Counted from the first letter of the stretch, positions 17,890 through 27,675 are shown. The stretch is DNA of 64,000 nucleotides from Gluconacetobacter aggeris (GCF_014174395.1 NZ_JABEQD010000002.1:485449-549448); one strand, 5' to 3'. Numbers and translations are program-made. The notes: generated by a model not told the origin, from the sequence alone.

Positions 17890-18525
17890 TCATTCCACAG
17901 GTCCGTTCAGTATCCGGACGGCCAGCACGATCGGGTTCCCGGCGGAATCCGTTCCAGTCTGAAAGCTCTGCCATTTTCCCGCCGAAAACACCCATGTGCC
18001 GGCAAAACTCGCCACAAATCCATGCGGCCTGCATGTTCCGTTCGCGCCGTCCTGCTGCGGCGCGTCATCCCTTGCGCTACATTGTGCGATATCGGCGGCG
18101 GCAAGAGGAACATAGACGGTCGCGTCCATCTGCGCGGTGCGGCCACGAATCTGTATCGTTCCGTCGACACCCGTCTTCTGCCCCACCGAACCGCCCGTCA
18201 CCGCTTCATCGGGCGCGCCGCGCGTCACGACATCGGTGAATTTGGTTGCATCCGTCGCGCAGACTTCCACCGAGGCCTCGCCGATCGGCAAATTCGGGTC
18301 CGCTTCATTATTCTGTCGCGTGATCGCCTGGATCTCGGCGATATGGACCCCACCCGCCGGACAGCGAAGACCGTCGTCTCCGATATGCGCGGTCGTGCCG
18401 ACCCCGCTGCTGCCCCGGGCCATGCCAGCCCCGCAACCACACCCCAGCAAGGCGAGCAACGCGGTCGCGCAGGCCAGCAATTCCCTGCCGGCTCCGGCGC
18501 GGGCACCGTTCACCGAACGTCGCAT
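17890..18525 (-). CDS. putative secreted or lipoprotein, unknown function
   Basis: A 211-residue protein with a basic N-terminus and a hydrophobic segment (about 16-32) ending in LLGC, with C29 as a possible lipidated residue. The rest is a soluble domain with four or more cysteines (for example VEVCATDA, IAQCSARDD, NGTCRPHG) and beta-type alternation toward the end (FVASFAGTWVFSAGKWQSF). I do not recognise the family. It is transcribed against the flagellin gene and toward its terminator. Codon use resembles the neighbours and the reading frame is long without shadow-like composition, so it is probably real. Confidence 0.65.
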   Translation of the reverse strand: MRRSVNGARAGAGRELLACATALLALLGCGCGAGMARGSSGVGTTAHIGDDGLRCPAGGVHIAEIQAITRQNNEADPNLPIGEASVEVCATDATKFTDVVTRGAPDEAVTGGSVGQKTGVDGTIQIRGRTAQMDATVYVPLAAADIAQCSARDDAPQQDGANGTCRPHGFVASFAGTWVFSAGKWQSFQTGTDSAGNPIVLAVRILNGPVE

Positions 18526-18887
18526 ATCGATTCTATATCACCTGTCAACGCCGTACTCCATGTACACGCAGCCTGGCGATCCTTTGTCGCCATGCCACGA
18601 CGGCTCCGACGCCCCACGACTACTGGCGCGCGCGAAGACATCCTCTATCACGATACATATCCGCCGCACAGCATCCGACAAGCCTCGATTCCCACGAAGA
18701 TCCTCCCTTCCCCCAACAATCCGCCCGGCGATTCCGCCCCGTCCAAAGCGGTTCCGATCAGTCATGGTGTTTTAATGAAGGGTGAAAACTACCGCCCTTG
18801 CCGTCAAGACGAGACTAGGATAGGCAGTGAGGCGCAATAACCTGCCAGGGATATCCTGCAAGGCAGAAGGGGCGCGGCACGTACACG
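18526..18887. other. 362-base intergenic region before fliE
   Basis: Divergent promoter space between the unknown secreted protein (minus) and fliE (plus). No gene seen. A stretch TTAA-N7-TGAA at 18772-18786 resembles half of a CtrA box but has a mismatch in the second half. No terminator seen. Confidence 0.5.
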
Positions 18888-19220
18888 ATGATCAGCGACA
18901 TCACCACACGCAGCTTCGATGCGCTCAATGCCTACGGACAGACACAGAAGGCCTTGCAGCCTTCCACCGATGACACGCAGAACGGCCTCCCCACCGACAG
19001 CGTGTCCAGCTTCGGCAATGTTCTGGACAGCGCGCTCAAAAACGCGATTCAAACCGGCAAGACGGCCGAAACGATGACGGCCCAGGGCCTCTCCGGCAAA
19101 GGCAGCCTCACCGATATCGCAACCTCCGTGGAAGAAGCGAAACTGACCCTGCAAACCGTCACCACGGTTCGGGACCGCATGGTGCAGGCCTATCAGGACG
19201 TCATGAAGATGTCGATCTAA
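18888..19220 (+). CDS. fliE: flagellar hook-basal body adaptor FliE
   Basis: A 110-residue FliE, the adaptor between MS ring/export gate and the proximal rod. The N-terminal half is variable; the C-terminal half carries the family signature SLTDIATSVEEAKLTLQTVTTVRDRMVQAYQDVMKMSI. It is the first gene of a tight fliE-fliQ-fliR-flhB operon. Confidence 0.95.
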   Translation: MISDITTRSFDALNAYGQTQKALQPSTDDTQNGLPTDSVSSFGNVLDSALKNAIQTGKTAETMTAQGLSGKGSLTDIATSVEEAKLTLQTVTTVRDRMVQAYQDVMKMSI

Positions 19221-19230
19221 GCTCTCGCAC

Positions 19231-19506
19231 ATGCATCATACGGTCGATGTTCACGAAATACTTCGTCAGACCCTGCTCGTTGCAGTCAAGATGGGCGCAC
19301 CTTCCCTTCTGTCGTCCCTCTGCGCGGGCATCCTGGTTTCGTTACTTCAGGCCGTAACCCAGGTAAACGAGGCGACATTGTCTTTCGTGCCGAAATTCAT
19401 GGCCGCGACAGCCGCCCTCATGCTGACGGGTTCGTTCATGTATGCCACGCTCCATACATATGCGCAGACCATCTTCGACCAGATGATCATGGTGGGCGGT
19501 TCGTGA
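19231..19506 (+). CDS. fliQ: flagellar export gate protein FliQ
   Basis: A 91-residue protein with two transmembrane helices (about 15-40 and 52-78) and the conserved loop QAVTQVNEATLSFVPKFMA. Part of the FliPQR export pore. Ten bases after fliE. Confidence 0.96.
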   Translation: MHHTVDVHEILRQTLLVAVKMGAPSLLSSLCAGILVSLLQAVTQVNEATLSFVPKFMAATAALMLTGSFMYATLHTYAQTIFDQMIMVGGS

Positions 19507-19540
19507 AGACAGGCCGCACTCTGGCGGCGACCATTCTGAA

Positions 19541-20353
19541 ATGACGGGGGATCTGGTCTTTCCCGGCGGCTCCATCCCCGTACTGGCCGCGATGTTCCTG
19601 CTGACCCTGTGCCGGGTCAGTGCCATGGTGATGACAGCCCCCGGCTTTGGCGAAACCACGTCCCCCATGGTGGTCCGGGCGGGAGTTGCGCTTGTCATCA
19701 GCATCACCATCCTGCCAGTGGTGGAGGATCATCTGGCAGCCGTATCCGGGCCGGCACTTCATCGCCCGTTCATGGTGCTGGCCGTCATCGCGGGCGAGCT
19801 TTTATGCGGTGCATTCATCGGGCTGCTGGCCCGACTCGTTTCCATGGCAATGATCATTGCGATGCAGATCATCGCCATCCTCGCAGGCCTGGCCAGCATC
19901 CTCCAGCCGGATCCGGAACTCGGCGCATCCAGCACGGCCATCAGCCACATGGCTTCCTCCCTCACGCCGGTCATCTTTCTCTCGACCGGCCTTTATGTCC
20001 TCCCCCTGGCTGCGGTGACGGGCTCGTACCACCTGTTTCCCCCGGGGCATATGCCGATGCTCGGCGACATGACAAAAAGCATCGTCACCGCCACGGCGCA
20101 GACATTCGTCCTGGCGCTGCAACTAGCTGCTCCCTTTATCCTAATCGGCACCTTGTGGCCTGCCATGCTGGGAGTATTGAACCGCCTGATGCCGGCGATC
20201 CAAGTCTACGGCATTGCCATGCCGGCCCAATTATTGGGTGGCGTCCTCCTGCTGGCCATGCTGATCCAGATCATGACCGGCGTCTGGCAGGAAAGGATGA
20301 GCGACCTGCTTGTCGCCCTGCCCGGCGTAAGTGCCCCACCGTCGCTGCGCTGA
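19541..20353 (+). CDS. fliR: flagellar export gate protein FliR
   Basis: A 270-residue membrane protein with six or so hydrophobic segments and family motifs RVSAMVMTAPGFGE, GELLCGAFIGLLARLVSMAM and QLAAPFILIGTLWPAMLGVLNRLMPAIQVYGIAMP. It seals the export pore with FliP and FliQ. Separated from fliQ by 34 bases and from flhB by six. Confidence 0.96.
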   Translation: MTGDLVFPGGSIPVLAAMFLLTLCRVSAMVMTAPGFGETTSPMVVRAGVALVISITILPVVEDHLAAVSGPALHRPFMVLAVIAGELLCGAFIGLLARLVSMAMIIAMQIIAILAGLASILQPDPELGASSTAISHMASSLTPVIFLSTGLYVLPLAAVTGSYHLFPPGHMPMLGDMTKSIVTATAQTFVLALQLAAPFILIGTLWPAMLGVLNRLMPAIQVYGIAMPAQLLGGVLLLAMLIQIMTGVWQERMSDLLVALPGVSAPPSLR

Positions 20354-20359
20354 GTTACC

Positions 20360-21445
20360 ATGGCGGAAGAAGGATCCAGCAGCGAAGACCGGTCGCAGGC
20401 CCCGACCGGAAAACGGCTGCAGAAGGCGCGCACGGACGGAAACGTCGCGCAATCCCGCGAAACGCAGATGCTCCTGGTCCTGAGCGCGTTCCTGACCGTC
20501 TTCACCACGACCACGACCTCCGCAGGCGGCACATTTCTCCGGCACATGCGCGGACTGATGGAGCATTTCGATACCATCTCGATGGATGGAGGATCGCTCT
20601 TCCTGGTCTTCCAGCAGGCTGTACGCGAAGGCATCCTGCTGGTGGCCCCCCTGGTGCTCGTCTGCGTGGCGGTTGTCATCGCCTGCGCCATGCTTCAGAC
20701 GGGCCTGCTGTTCCGCCCCCAGGCCCTCATCCCCGATATCGGGCGCCTGTCTCCCCTGTCGGGGATCAAGCGCGTAGTCAGCACGAACAACCTGATCGAG
20801 ATGCTGAAAAGCCTGGTCAAGTTCGTCGCCTTCGGCGCGGTGCTCTACGATGTGGCAAAAGGAACATTGCACGTCGCACCCGAGGCCGAACGCTGGACCC
20901 TTCATCACCTGACCTCGGAACTCGTATCGTGGTTCGTATACGCCACGCTGACCGTCCTGACGGTCCAGGCCGTGATCGCCATCCTCGACGAAGTATGGAC
21001 ACGATACCATCGGCTGCAAAAGCTGCGCATGAGCCATCAGGAGATCAAGGAGGAAGTACGCCAGGATGATGGGGACCCCAAGGTAAAGGCCAAACAGAAG
21101 CAGATCCGCATGCGGCGCGCCCGGCAGATGATGCTCCAGGCCGTGAAGAAGGCCACCGTCATCGTCACCAACCCGACCCATTATGCCGTGGCGCTATCTT
21201 ACGAAAACGGTACGGATGCGGCGCCTAAAATCGTCGCCAAGGGCGCGGATGAACTCGCCGCCCGCATCCGCGAGGCGGCCGAGGATTCAAAGATCCCGAT
21301 CGTCTCCAACCCGCCCGTGGCCCGCGCCCTCTATACGCTGCCGGTGGATTCCGAAATACCGCCGGAATATTTCCAGCCCGTTGCCGCGATCATCGCCTAC
21401 GTCATGAAACTCAAGACACCGGGTTCACGCGTGCCCCGACAGTAA
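20360..21445 (+). CDS. flhB: flagellar export specificity switch FlhB
   Basis: A 361-residue protein with four transmembrane segments (about 37-55, 92-113, 150-165, 190-208) and a cytoplasmic domain with the self-cleaving NPTH motif, N271-P272. Cleavage there, together with the FliK ruler encoded 20 kb away, switches export from hook to filament substrates. Motifs at the entrance (EDRSQAPTGKRLQKARTDGNVAQSRE) are typical. Confidence 0.97.
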   Translation: MAEEGSSSEDRSQAPTGKRLQKARTDGNVAQSRETQMLLVLSAFLTVFTTTTTSAGGTFLRHMRGLMEHFDTISMDGGSLFLVFQQAVREGILLVAPLVLVCVAVVIACAMLQTGLLFRPQALIPDIGRLSPLSGIKRVVSTNNLIEMLKSLVKFVAFGAVLYDVAKGTLHVAPEAERWTLHHLTSELVSWFVYATLTVLTVQAVIAILDEVWTRYHRLQKLRMSHQEIKEEVRQDDGDPKVKAKQKQIRMRRARQMMLQAVKKATVIVTNPTHYAVALSYENGTDAAPKIVAKGADELAARIREAAEDSKIPIVSNPPVARALYTLPVDSEIPPEYFQPVAAIIAYVMKLKTPGSRVPRQ

Positions 21446-21832
21446 TCGCCGCCACTCCGTATCGCATGCTCGGACAGGAATCCTTCCCGGCGGGTCCGTC
21501 ATCCAGAACCGTATCGACCGCGTAGCCACTGAATCCACCGGCGGAAACAATTCGGTAACATCTTTCATGTACCAGTAGCATAAAAACGACACATGAAGTC
21601 CTTGCGTTTCACGCCGCGCATGCTACTCAGAAAGCCAGCAAGGCACAGATGTCGCGCGGGGAATGTTTCAGCCGCCATTCCATGTCCGTAAGATCACTGA
21701 CCCGAAATCGCGTCACGCCGGAAATGGTCTGACGGGCATGACGTCATGAGCTGCCAGGCCATGATCGGGTTGTGATTTTCCTGCTTGACGGTGGGCGGAA
21801 CAGATAGCTGCGCGCACAGGCAGGGACGGCAC
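21446..21832. other. 387-base intergenic region before flgE
   Basis: No gene supported on either strand. A short AT-richer part (about 21550-21590, GGTAACATCTTTCATG onwards) may hold the flgE promoter, but no recognised sigma-54, sigma-28 or CtrA site could be assigned. No clear terminator after flhB. Confidence 0.5.
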
Positions 21833-23161
21833 ATGTCAGTTTTCAATGCCCTTACCACGGCTGTCAGCGGTATCAACGCCCAGTCGACCGCATTTACGAA
21901 CCTCAGCAACAACATCGCCAACAGCCAGACGGTCGGCTACAAGGCCACCACGACGGCATTCCAGGATTTCGTTGCCGGGTCGCTCGTCGGAAACACGGCA
22001 TCGGCCGATATCTCGGACTCCGTCTCCGCCGTCACCATCCAGCATGTGGATACCCAGGGTACGGCAGCCAGCAGCGCCGACAGCCTGGCGACATCGATCT
22101 CCGGCAACGGCCTGTATGTCGTGTCCAAGGAAACCGGCGCGTCCACAGCTACCCAGACCCAGTTCCAGAACACGCAGTATTACACCCGAAACGGTGAATT
22201 TTATGAAAACAAGACCGGCTACCTGGTCAACACCAGCGGCTACTATCTTGATGGCTATATGGTCGATCCGAGCGGGGCGCTCAACACGAACCTGACCCAG
22301 CTCAACGTCGCGAATGTCGCTTTCCGTCCCACGCAGAGCACCACCCTTTCGACAACCGGAACGCTGTCATCCACTGCCGCCGTGGGCGACACGGTTACCA
22401 CCGCCGTAGCCACGGTGTACGATGGCAGTTACGACAGCGCCAACCCGACCAACAATTCGGGCGGCATTCAACTTCAATGGACGAAGACTGCCCCCAATAC
22501 CTGGAATGTGGTAGCCCAGAGTAAAGCCGTAGCGGGCGCTGGCACCGCTACGCTGACCAATGCCGGTCCATATACCGTAACTTTCAATGCCAACGGCTCC
22601 ATCGCCTCCATCACGAACGGCGCCACGCCCGTCGGCTCGACTCTGTTCGGTGCCGCCGCCAATATTCCGATCACAGTGTCATATCAGGATGGTTCGCAGC
22701 AGACCGTCAATCTTGACCTGGGCACAATCGGCGGCACAACCGGCATGACGACCGGCACCACCCCCACAGCGACTCCATCCCTGGCCAGCGATAGCGTGAC
22801 CAGCGGCACCTACGAGGGCGTGTCGGTCCAGAGCGACGGCTCTATCATGGCCATTTTCGATAACGGCGATACCCAGCTCGTGGGCAAGATCGCCATGGCG
22901 AATTTCGCCAACGTCGACGGGCTGAATGCCGTCGACGGTCAGGCGTATACAGCCACGGCATCATCCGGCAACGCCAAAATCGGCAATGTCGGGGAAAATG
23001 GCACGGGCACGCTGTCGGTCGGGTATGTCGAGTCTTCCACGACCAATCTGACCAGCGATCTGTCCGCCCTGATCGTCGCGCAGGAGGCCTACTCCGCCAA
23101 TACCAAGATCGTCACGACGGCAGACCAACTGCTACAGACCACGATCGCCATGAAGCAGTAA
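21833..23161 (+). CDS. flgE: flagellar hook protein FlgE
   Basis: A 442-residue hook subunit. The N-terminal rod/hook motif is FNALTTAVSGINAQSTAFTN followed by LSNNIANSQTVGYK. The middle holds a beta-rich D2 domain (about 165-325, with GGIQLQWTKTAPNTWNVV and VNLDLGTIGGTTGMT). The C-terminus has VESSTTNLTSDLSALIVAQEAYSANTKIVTTADQLLQ. The ATG at 21833 is preferred over an earlier in-frame start at 21785 because the family begins MSVFNAL. A second protein in this window (34276-36054) carries the same D2-type sequences. Confidence 0.96.
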   Translation: MSVFNALTTAVSGINAQSTAFTNLSNNIANSQTVGYKATTTAFQDFVAGSLVGNTASADISDSVSAVTIQHVDTQGTAASSADSLATSISGNGLYVVSKETGASTATQTQFQNTQYYTRNGEFYENKTGYLVNTSGYYLDGYMVDPSGALNTNLTQLNVANVAFRPTQSTTLSTTGTLSSTAAVGDTVTTAVATVYDGSYDSANPTNNSGGIQLQWTKTAPNTWNVVAQSKAVAGAGTATLTNAGPYTVTFNANGSIASITNGATPVGSTLFGAAANIPITVSYQDGSQQTVNLDLGTIGGTTGMTTGTTPTATPSLASDSVTSGTYEGVSVQSDGSIMAIFDNGDTQLVGKIAMANFANVDGLNAVDGQAYTATASSGNAKIGNVGENGTGTLSVGYVESSTTNLTSDLSALIVAQEAYSANTKIVTTADQLLQTTIAMKQ

Positions 23162-23676
23162 GAGCTTGACCTGCGGCTGGCTCGTGGCAAACACAGGCCA
23201 GCCGGCGCGACGTGCCAGAATCGCCGCCCGCCGATCCGGCATTGCGATCCGGAAAAATCGATTACCGGGCGTCTGATTTCTGTCCCTTTCTGGCAGGCGA
23301 ACGGATGCAGTCCTGATATCTGCGCGCCCCCTGGCCCGCGAACCGGGGCGATCATGGCCTCGACCTTCGACCGGACGCCTCTCCCGATACAGATCGACCA
23401 CACCAGCCTCATCGCAAGACGTTCCTGCGCGTTTTGTCCATGCTCCATGATGGCACGAGCAACGGATCGGCGCTCCGTCGACCTGCCCGCGATAGAGAAG
23501 CTGCCCAGGTGCCCCGCGATATCATGACAACGTCACACGAAACCGATTATCGGCCCGATTGATGGCGGCTGCTTCCTTCTATCGTCACGAACGCCCCACC
23601 CATGCCATTGAGCATGCCCCCTCCAGTAGCTACACTATCAATAAATCGTTTACCTACCCCCGGGAGCCCCCTGCAT
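23162..23676. other. 515-base gap between flgE and fliL
   Basis: No supported gene. Open frames on the minus strand read as arginine-rich shadow sequence. No box or hairpin with a T-run was found. It may contain the flgE terminator and the fliL promoter. Confidence 0.45.
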
Positions 23677-24207
23677 ATGAGCGAGACTGCAACCGGCGGC
23701 GTACCGGAACCCTCTTCCCGAGACGAAAAGCGGCGATCCATGGCTACGGAAACGACCCCACGGCGTTCCACGACGAAACTCCTCTTCATCGGTCTGCTGG
23801 CTCTTCTTCTCGCTGTCGGCGGTGGCACCCTGTTCATGAAGAGGGACCATCTGTTCCATTCGGTTCGAACCGAGGTGGCAACCCGCACGGATCAGGTGCT
23901 GCATCCGCCGATCATTCTGGGCATTCCGCCGATCGTTTCCAATCTCGACAATGGCGATGGCCGGCCGGTCTATGTAAAGCTGACAGCCAAGGTCGAAATA
24001 TCAGGCGCACGCGACGAGGCGTCGCTCCAGAACATGATCCCGCATGTTCAGGACATATTTCAAACTTACCTGCACGAGACACGTCCGCAGGACATCCGGG
24101 GCGACGGAATATACCGGCTGCGCGAAGCGATCATGCGTCGTCTCCGGGCGGAATTGTTGCCCTTGCAGGTCACGAATCTGTACCTGGTTGAATTCCTGAT
24201 TCAGTAA
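23677..24207 (+). CDS. fliL: flagellar basal body protein FliL
   Basis: A 176-residue protein with a basic cytoplasmic head, a transmembrane helix (about 34-53, LLFIGLLALLLAVGGGTLFM) and a periplasmic FliL domain ending in RLRAELLPLQVTNLYLVEFLIQ. FliL surrounds stator units and stabilises torque. The ATG at 23677 is chosen because it gives the usual head length; an in-frame ATG at 23602 is possible. fliM follows 58 bases on. Confidence 0.93.
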   Translation: MSETATGGVPEPSSRDEKRRSMATETTPRRSTTKLLFIGLLALLLAVGGGTLFMKRDHLFHSVRTEVATRTDQVLHPPIILGIPPIVSNLDNGDGRPVYVKLTAKVEISGARDEASLQNMIPHVQDIFQTYLHETRPQDIRGDGIYRLREAIMRRLRAELLPLQVTNLYLVEFLIQ

Positions 24208-24265
24208 TCAAAGAATTTTACATGATATTCAGACCAAATACAGTTCAAACCGCGGCGAAAACAAT

Positions 24266-25417
24266 ATGCAGGACGTAAACGACACACCGGACGCCGGCCA
24301 GTCCGGCGAAACCAGCGCCGAGGTGCCTCCCGAAGCGCAGAGCCACGCGTCAGGGACGGGCCGTGACGCACGGGAAGATGCGTTCACGGGGTTTGAAGAC
24401 AGCATGATCAGCAGTCACATGCTGGACCAATCCGAAATCGACAGCCTTCTGGGCAATACGTTCGCCGGACTTCCCGACCGGGAAGAGACCGGCATGGAAC
24501 GTGTCATCAAGGCCGGCTTCGTCGCGTATGAGCGCCTGCCGATGCTGGAAATCGCATTGGATCGGTTTGTCAGACTCCTGTCGTCCACATTACGCAGCTT
24601 CACGAACGACAACGTCGAAATCACCATGGAGGGCACGCGCTCGATGTGTTTCGGCGACTACATGAACACCGTGCCATCATCCTCCCTGTTCGCGGTCTTC
24701 AAGGCCGTCCAATGGGAGAATTATGGCCTTGTCGTCGTCGATTCCGGATTGTCCTATTCCATCATCGATATCCTGATGGGCGGCCCCCGCGGCGTAGGCC
24801 ACGCAGGGACCGAGGGCCGCCCGCATACGGCGATCGAACGCTCCCTGATCGAAAAACTGATCACGTTGACCCTCAACGACCTCTCGGCAGCGTTCAATCC
24901 CGTCTGCACGATCGATCTCACGTTCGAACGGCTCGAGGTCAGCTCCCGTTTCGCGGCAATCGCGCGAGCATCCAATGCCGTAGTGATGACGAAGCTGCAT
25001 ATCGATATGGAGGACAAGAGCGGCAACCTGGACCTCATCATCCCCTATGCAACCCTGGAGCCAGTGCGTGACCGCCTGTCCCAGCAATTCATGGGCGAAC
25101 GGTTCGGCCGAGACTCGATCTGGGAAAACCATCTGATGTCCGAGATTCTCGAAACCGATGTTGAAGTGTCAGCCGTGTTCGAGGAAAAATTCCTCCCCCT
25201 CTCCCAGGTCCTCAATCTGCGCCCCGGTACGCAGATCGCATTTCCCTACCGGAGCGACACCCCGATTCATGTCACGCTGCAATGCGGGCAGAACTCCTTG
25301 TTCGAAGGACGACTCGGCCAGTTGCACGGCAAGGCAGCCGTGAAAATCGAACGACGACTGGTGCCACCCGACAGTCCGCATCCTCACACCATCCCTCCCC
25401 TCGCATCCTGCGAATAA
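24266..25417 (+). CDS. fliM: flagellar motor switch protein FliM
   Basis: A 383-residue C-ring protein. The N-terminal 50 residues are variable, and the usual LSQDEID CheY-binding segment is represented by LDQSEIDSLLG at about residues 53-63, further in than in enterics. The middle CheC-like domain spans about 85-285, with the C-terminal SpoA domain at about 290-370 (LPLSQVLNLRPGTQIAF). This is the target of CheY-P. Confidence 0.95.
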   Translation: MQDVNDTPDAGQSGETSAEVPPEAQSHASGTGRDAREDAFTGFEDSMISSHMLDQSEIDSLLGNTFAGLPDREETGMERVIKAGFVAYERLPMLEIALDRFVRLLSSTLRSFTNDNVEITMEGTRSMCFGDYMNTVPSSSLFAVFKAVQWENYGLVVVDSGLSYSIIDILMGGPRGVGHAGTEGRPHTAIERSLIEKLITLTLNDLSAAFNPVCTIDLTFERLEVSSRFAAIARASNAVVMTKLHIDMEDKSGNLDLIIPYATLEPVRDRLSQQFMGERFGRDSIWENHLMSEILETDVEVSAVFEEKFLPLSQVLNLRPGTQIAFPYRSDTPIHVTLQCGQNSLFEGRLGQLHGKAAVKIERRLVPPDSPHPHTIPPLASCE

Positions 25418-25497
25418 GAGAACAGGACAACCCCAATTCCTTCCTTCTTTATCCGCCCGTCGCTTCACAATCGGGCCAGACTGGAGACATCTGGCAA

Positions 25498-26241
25498 ATG
25501 CTGACTCAGATCCAGTTGATCATCGAGATCGTCTTATCGTTCTTCCTTCTCCTGGGGATTATCTACAGCTTTTATCTCAGTCGGATTCTCTCCAATCTGA
25601 AGCATGACCGCGAAAGCCTGATGGGACTGGTCGAAAAACTCGAAGCCAGCGTGAAGAGTGCGGAAGAAGGCGTGGAGAAATTGCGCGTGGCTGGGGAAGT
25701 CAGCGGCCGCCCGCTCAACCGCATGATCGAACTGGCCAAGGTGACAAGCACAGAGCTGGGCACCATGGTCGGCAAGGCGGATGCGACGGCAGATCGCCTT
25801 GAGACAGCAACGATCAAGGCCTCCCCCCATGAAAAGAAACTTGAACGACTGCTCGAAAAGGCATCCGAAATTGAGCTGAAGCAGAATGCCGAAGCACGAA
25901 GCGGCCTTGCTGCCGACGGCATGCAGCGAGAGGCTGCCACCATGCCTCCAGTGGACGCAGGAGAAAGCAACTCCGAATCCGCCCCCTCACTCCCACAGGA
26001 CACGGCGCCCACAAATACCCCGTCTTCGACCGATGACGCGCCACTCAGGGCAACCCGCGAAGAAGGCGACACACCCCGGGATTGGAGCCCGGATGCACCA
26101 TCGGCACAGCGCACCACCACTCCCGGCCCGACCAAGGGAAGTGATGGATCGAAGAATGCAAGAACTGGGGGCTCGGCCCGGCAGAAAAATCAGCAGTTGA
26201 AAAGGTTTGAGAACACCTTTCTCAGCCGACCATCCCGATAG
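25498..26241 (+). CDS. DUF6468-type membrane protein downstream of fliM
   Basis: A 247-residue protein with one N-terminal transmembrane helix (about 5-25), a helical coiled stretch (about 30-125) with the pattern LVEKLEASVKSAEEGVEKL and RPLNRMIELAKVTSTELGTMVGKADATADRLE, and a long Ser/Thr/Pro-rich disordered tail. The helical part matches my recollection of DUF6468. In Caulobacter the gene after fliM, pflI, encodes a proline-rich single-pass protein for flagellum positioning; the architecture and position here are alike, but orthology is inference. An upstream in-frame start inside fliM is rejected because it lacks family sequence. Confidence 0.7.
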   Translation: MLTQIQLIIEIVLSFFLLLGIIYSFYLSRILSNLKHDRESLMGLVEKLEASVKSAEEGVEKLRVAGEVSGRPLNRMIELAKVTSTELGTMVGKADATADRLETATIKASPHEKKLERLLEKASEIELKQNAEARSGLAADGMQREAATMPPVDAGESNSESAPSLPQDTAPTNTPSSTDDAPLRATREEGDTPRDWSPDAPSAQRTTTPGPTKGSDGSKNARTGGSARQKNQQLKRFENTFLSRPSR

Positions 26242-26253
26242 GAACTCCCGCTT

Positions 26254-26754
26254 CTACCAGTATCCGCCAATGACATGCCGGGGCTGGGTGGGGCCGGGGT
26301 CGGCATTGGGCGACCACGCGCTCCAGTCCCACAAAGCCGTATCACGCCTGTTCTCGGCCGCCATCGCCGGGATCTCCGACACGACGGAGGGCGATGTCCG
26401 TTTATTCTTCCCAGCAGCGACCAGCGACACATAATAGCCGTATGCCGTCGCCGATCCCATATACACACACCCACAACCGATCGGATCGGCATAAAGGTAG
26501 ACCGGACCGACCGAAGACGGTCGATAGGTGAGTTCACCGGGCGGAAGCGTATTCATCATGGCATAGCGCGCCGTGGTGTCCGCCTTATGCGCAACGAAGC
26601 CAGCATCCGCCAGGCGCCGGCCCATATCCAGATAGGGCTTGGCCGGCGACAGGCAGCCCGCCAACCCGGCGGATGCCACGACCACTGCACCCACCCGAAA
26701 TGCATGCTGCCGGATATCAGTCAGCCGGACCGCGAAATGACGTCGTAGATCCAT
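26254..26754 (-). CDS. putative lipoprotein of the flgI operon, unknown function
   Basis: A 166-residue protein with a basic N-terminus, a hydrophobic helix and a lipobox LAGC (Cys34) followed by Leu-Ser, so an outer-membrane lipoprotein is expected. The mature part has a distinctive IGCGCVYMGSATAYGYYV segment. The ATG at 26754 with AAGAGAA upstream is preferred over a longer start that would overlap the FlgN-like gene. It is the last gene of flgI-flgJ-flgN-like-this. It has no FlgH motif that I can see. A role in flagellum passage through the outer membrane is only a guess from place and location signal. Confidence 0.7.
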   Translation of the reverse strand: MDLRRHFAVRLTDIRQHAFRVGAVVVASAGLAGCLSPAKPYLDMGRRLADAGFVAHKADTTARYAMMNTLPPGELTYRPSSVGPVYLYADPIGCGCVYMGSATAYGYYVSLVAAGKNKRTSPSVVSEIPAMAAENRRDTALWDWSAWSPNADPGPTQPRHVIGGYW

Positions 26755-26899
26755 GAATTCTCTTTTCCGGATATCGAGAAGCCGAATAATTCGAACCCCA
26801 TTTTTCTGGACGCCCCGGACCCGAAGAGGGCTCTTCACTCCATGCGGCATACCGTCCGGTCGCATACCAACGACACGGAAAAAGGAACGACAACCTGCG

Positions 26900-27331
26900 T
26901 CAGACATCGCTGCGCAATGTCAGTGCCGCCTGCGCACCTGTGCTCGGTATATATTGACCCGACGCACCATAACCGACACCTACGTCATGCACCGCATCCA
27001 CGACGATCAGCCGGATCAGGACGTTCTGCGCGTCGATCGCGTTTTTCAGCAATGCCCGGTTGGCGCGGACCAATGCGCCGAAGCGGCCGGCCGCTTCTTC
27101 GGTTTCCGGCGTCATCAGGACAGGCGGCTGATCGGCCAGCAGCAAATCCGTCCCGTCGACCGAGAGAATGCTCTCCAGCGTGTCCATTTCCCTCTGTTTC
27201 GCTGGAAGCATGTCCACGACCTCCTGCAGCTTGCCCGCTTTCAAAAGATCGTTTTCAGCCTCGAGAACGGTGCAAAGCACCTGGAAGCTGGCCAGGAGAG
27301 AATCCGCAGTTCTGGCCGGTGCGCTGCTCAT
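26900..27331 (-). CDS. FlgN-like export chaperone
   Basis: A 143-residue, almost all-helical protein with the FlgN-type layout: LLASFQVLCTVLEAENDLLKAGKLQEVVDMLPAKQREMDTLE at the N-terminus and an amphipathic C-terminal helix (NRALLKNAIDAQNVLIRLIV). FlgN chaperones FlgK and FlgL, both encoded near 51-54 kb. Similarity is at pattern level; the four-base overlap with flgJ and the flagellar operon support the call. Confidence 0.72.
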   Translation of the reverse strand: MSSAPARTADSLLASFQVLCTVLEAENDLLKAGKLQEVVDMLPAKQREMDTLESILSVDGTDLLLADQPPVLMTPETEEAAGRFGALVRANRALLKNAIDAQNVLIRLIVVDAVHDVGVGYGASGQYIPSTGAQAALTLRSDV

Positions 27332-27675
27332 GACTGACTCGTTTCCTTCCGGGCCTGAGCCTGTTCCTGCATGGCCAGGATCTGGCGATAGACACTGTCG
27401 GCGATGCCAATACCGCCGTTATTGGCGATCTGCTTGCCGAGTTCCAGCACCTGGAGCGAGCGGAACTGCTTCTCCGCCGCGCCGCCTCCGAACATGCCAT
27501 CAGAGGTATCGATCGTATCGAACATCGGTTGCAACAGTTCGCCGATGGTCACGCTTTCAAACGAAACGGCTGCTTTGCGGGCCTGCTCCGTCTGGGTCGA
27601 ATCCGGCTGCCCAGCCGACATCTGCTGCCGGCCGATCACCGACAGCGAAGACGCGACACTGCCTACACCACTCAT
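27328..27675 (-). CDS. flgJ: rod-binding protein FlgJ (muramidase-less)
   Basis: A 115-residue protein holding only the FlgJ N-terminal rod-cap domain (SFESVTIGELLQPMFDTIDT, GGAAEKQFRSLQVLELGKQIA, GGIGIADSVYRQIL). The peptidoglycan-cutting domain fused in enterics is absent, as in other alphaproteobacteria, where a separate lytic transglycosylase does the job. Such an enzyme is encoded 1.5 kb away at 29192, divergently. Confidence 0.88.
   Translation of the reverse strand: MSGVGSVASSLSVIGRQQMSAGQPDSTQTEQARKAAVSFESVTIGELLQPMFDTIDTSDGMFGGGAAEKQFRSLQVLELGKQIANNGGIGIADSVYRQILAMQEQAQARKETSQS

Noticed and set aside
18772..18786. TTAA-N7-TGAA before fliE
   Set aside because: The second half site has a mismatch in a conserved base and no repeat elsewhere supports it.
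17809..18840. 343-codon plus frame
   Set aside because: Antisense to the secreted-protein gene; Arg/Pro-rich and without a ribosome site.
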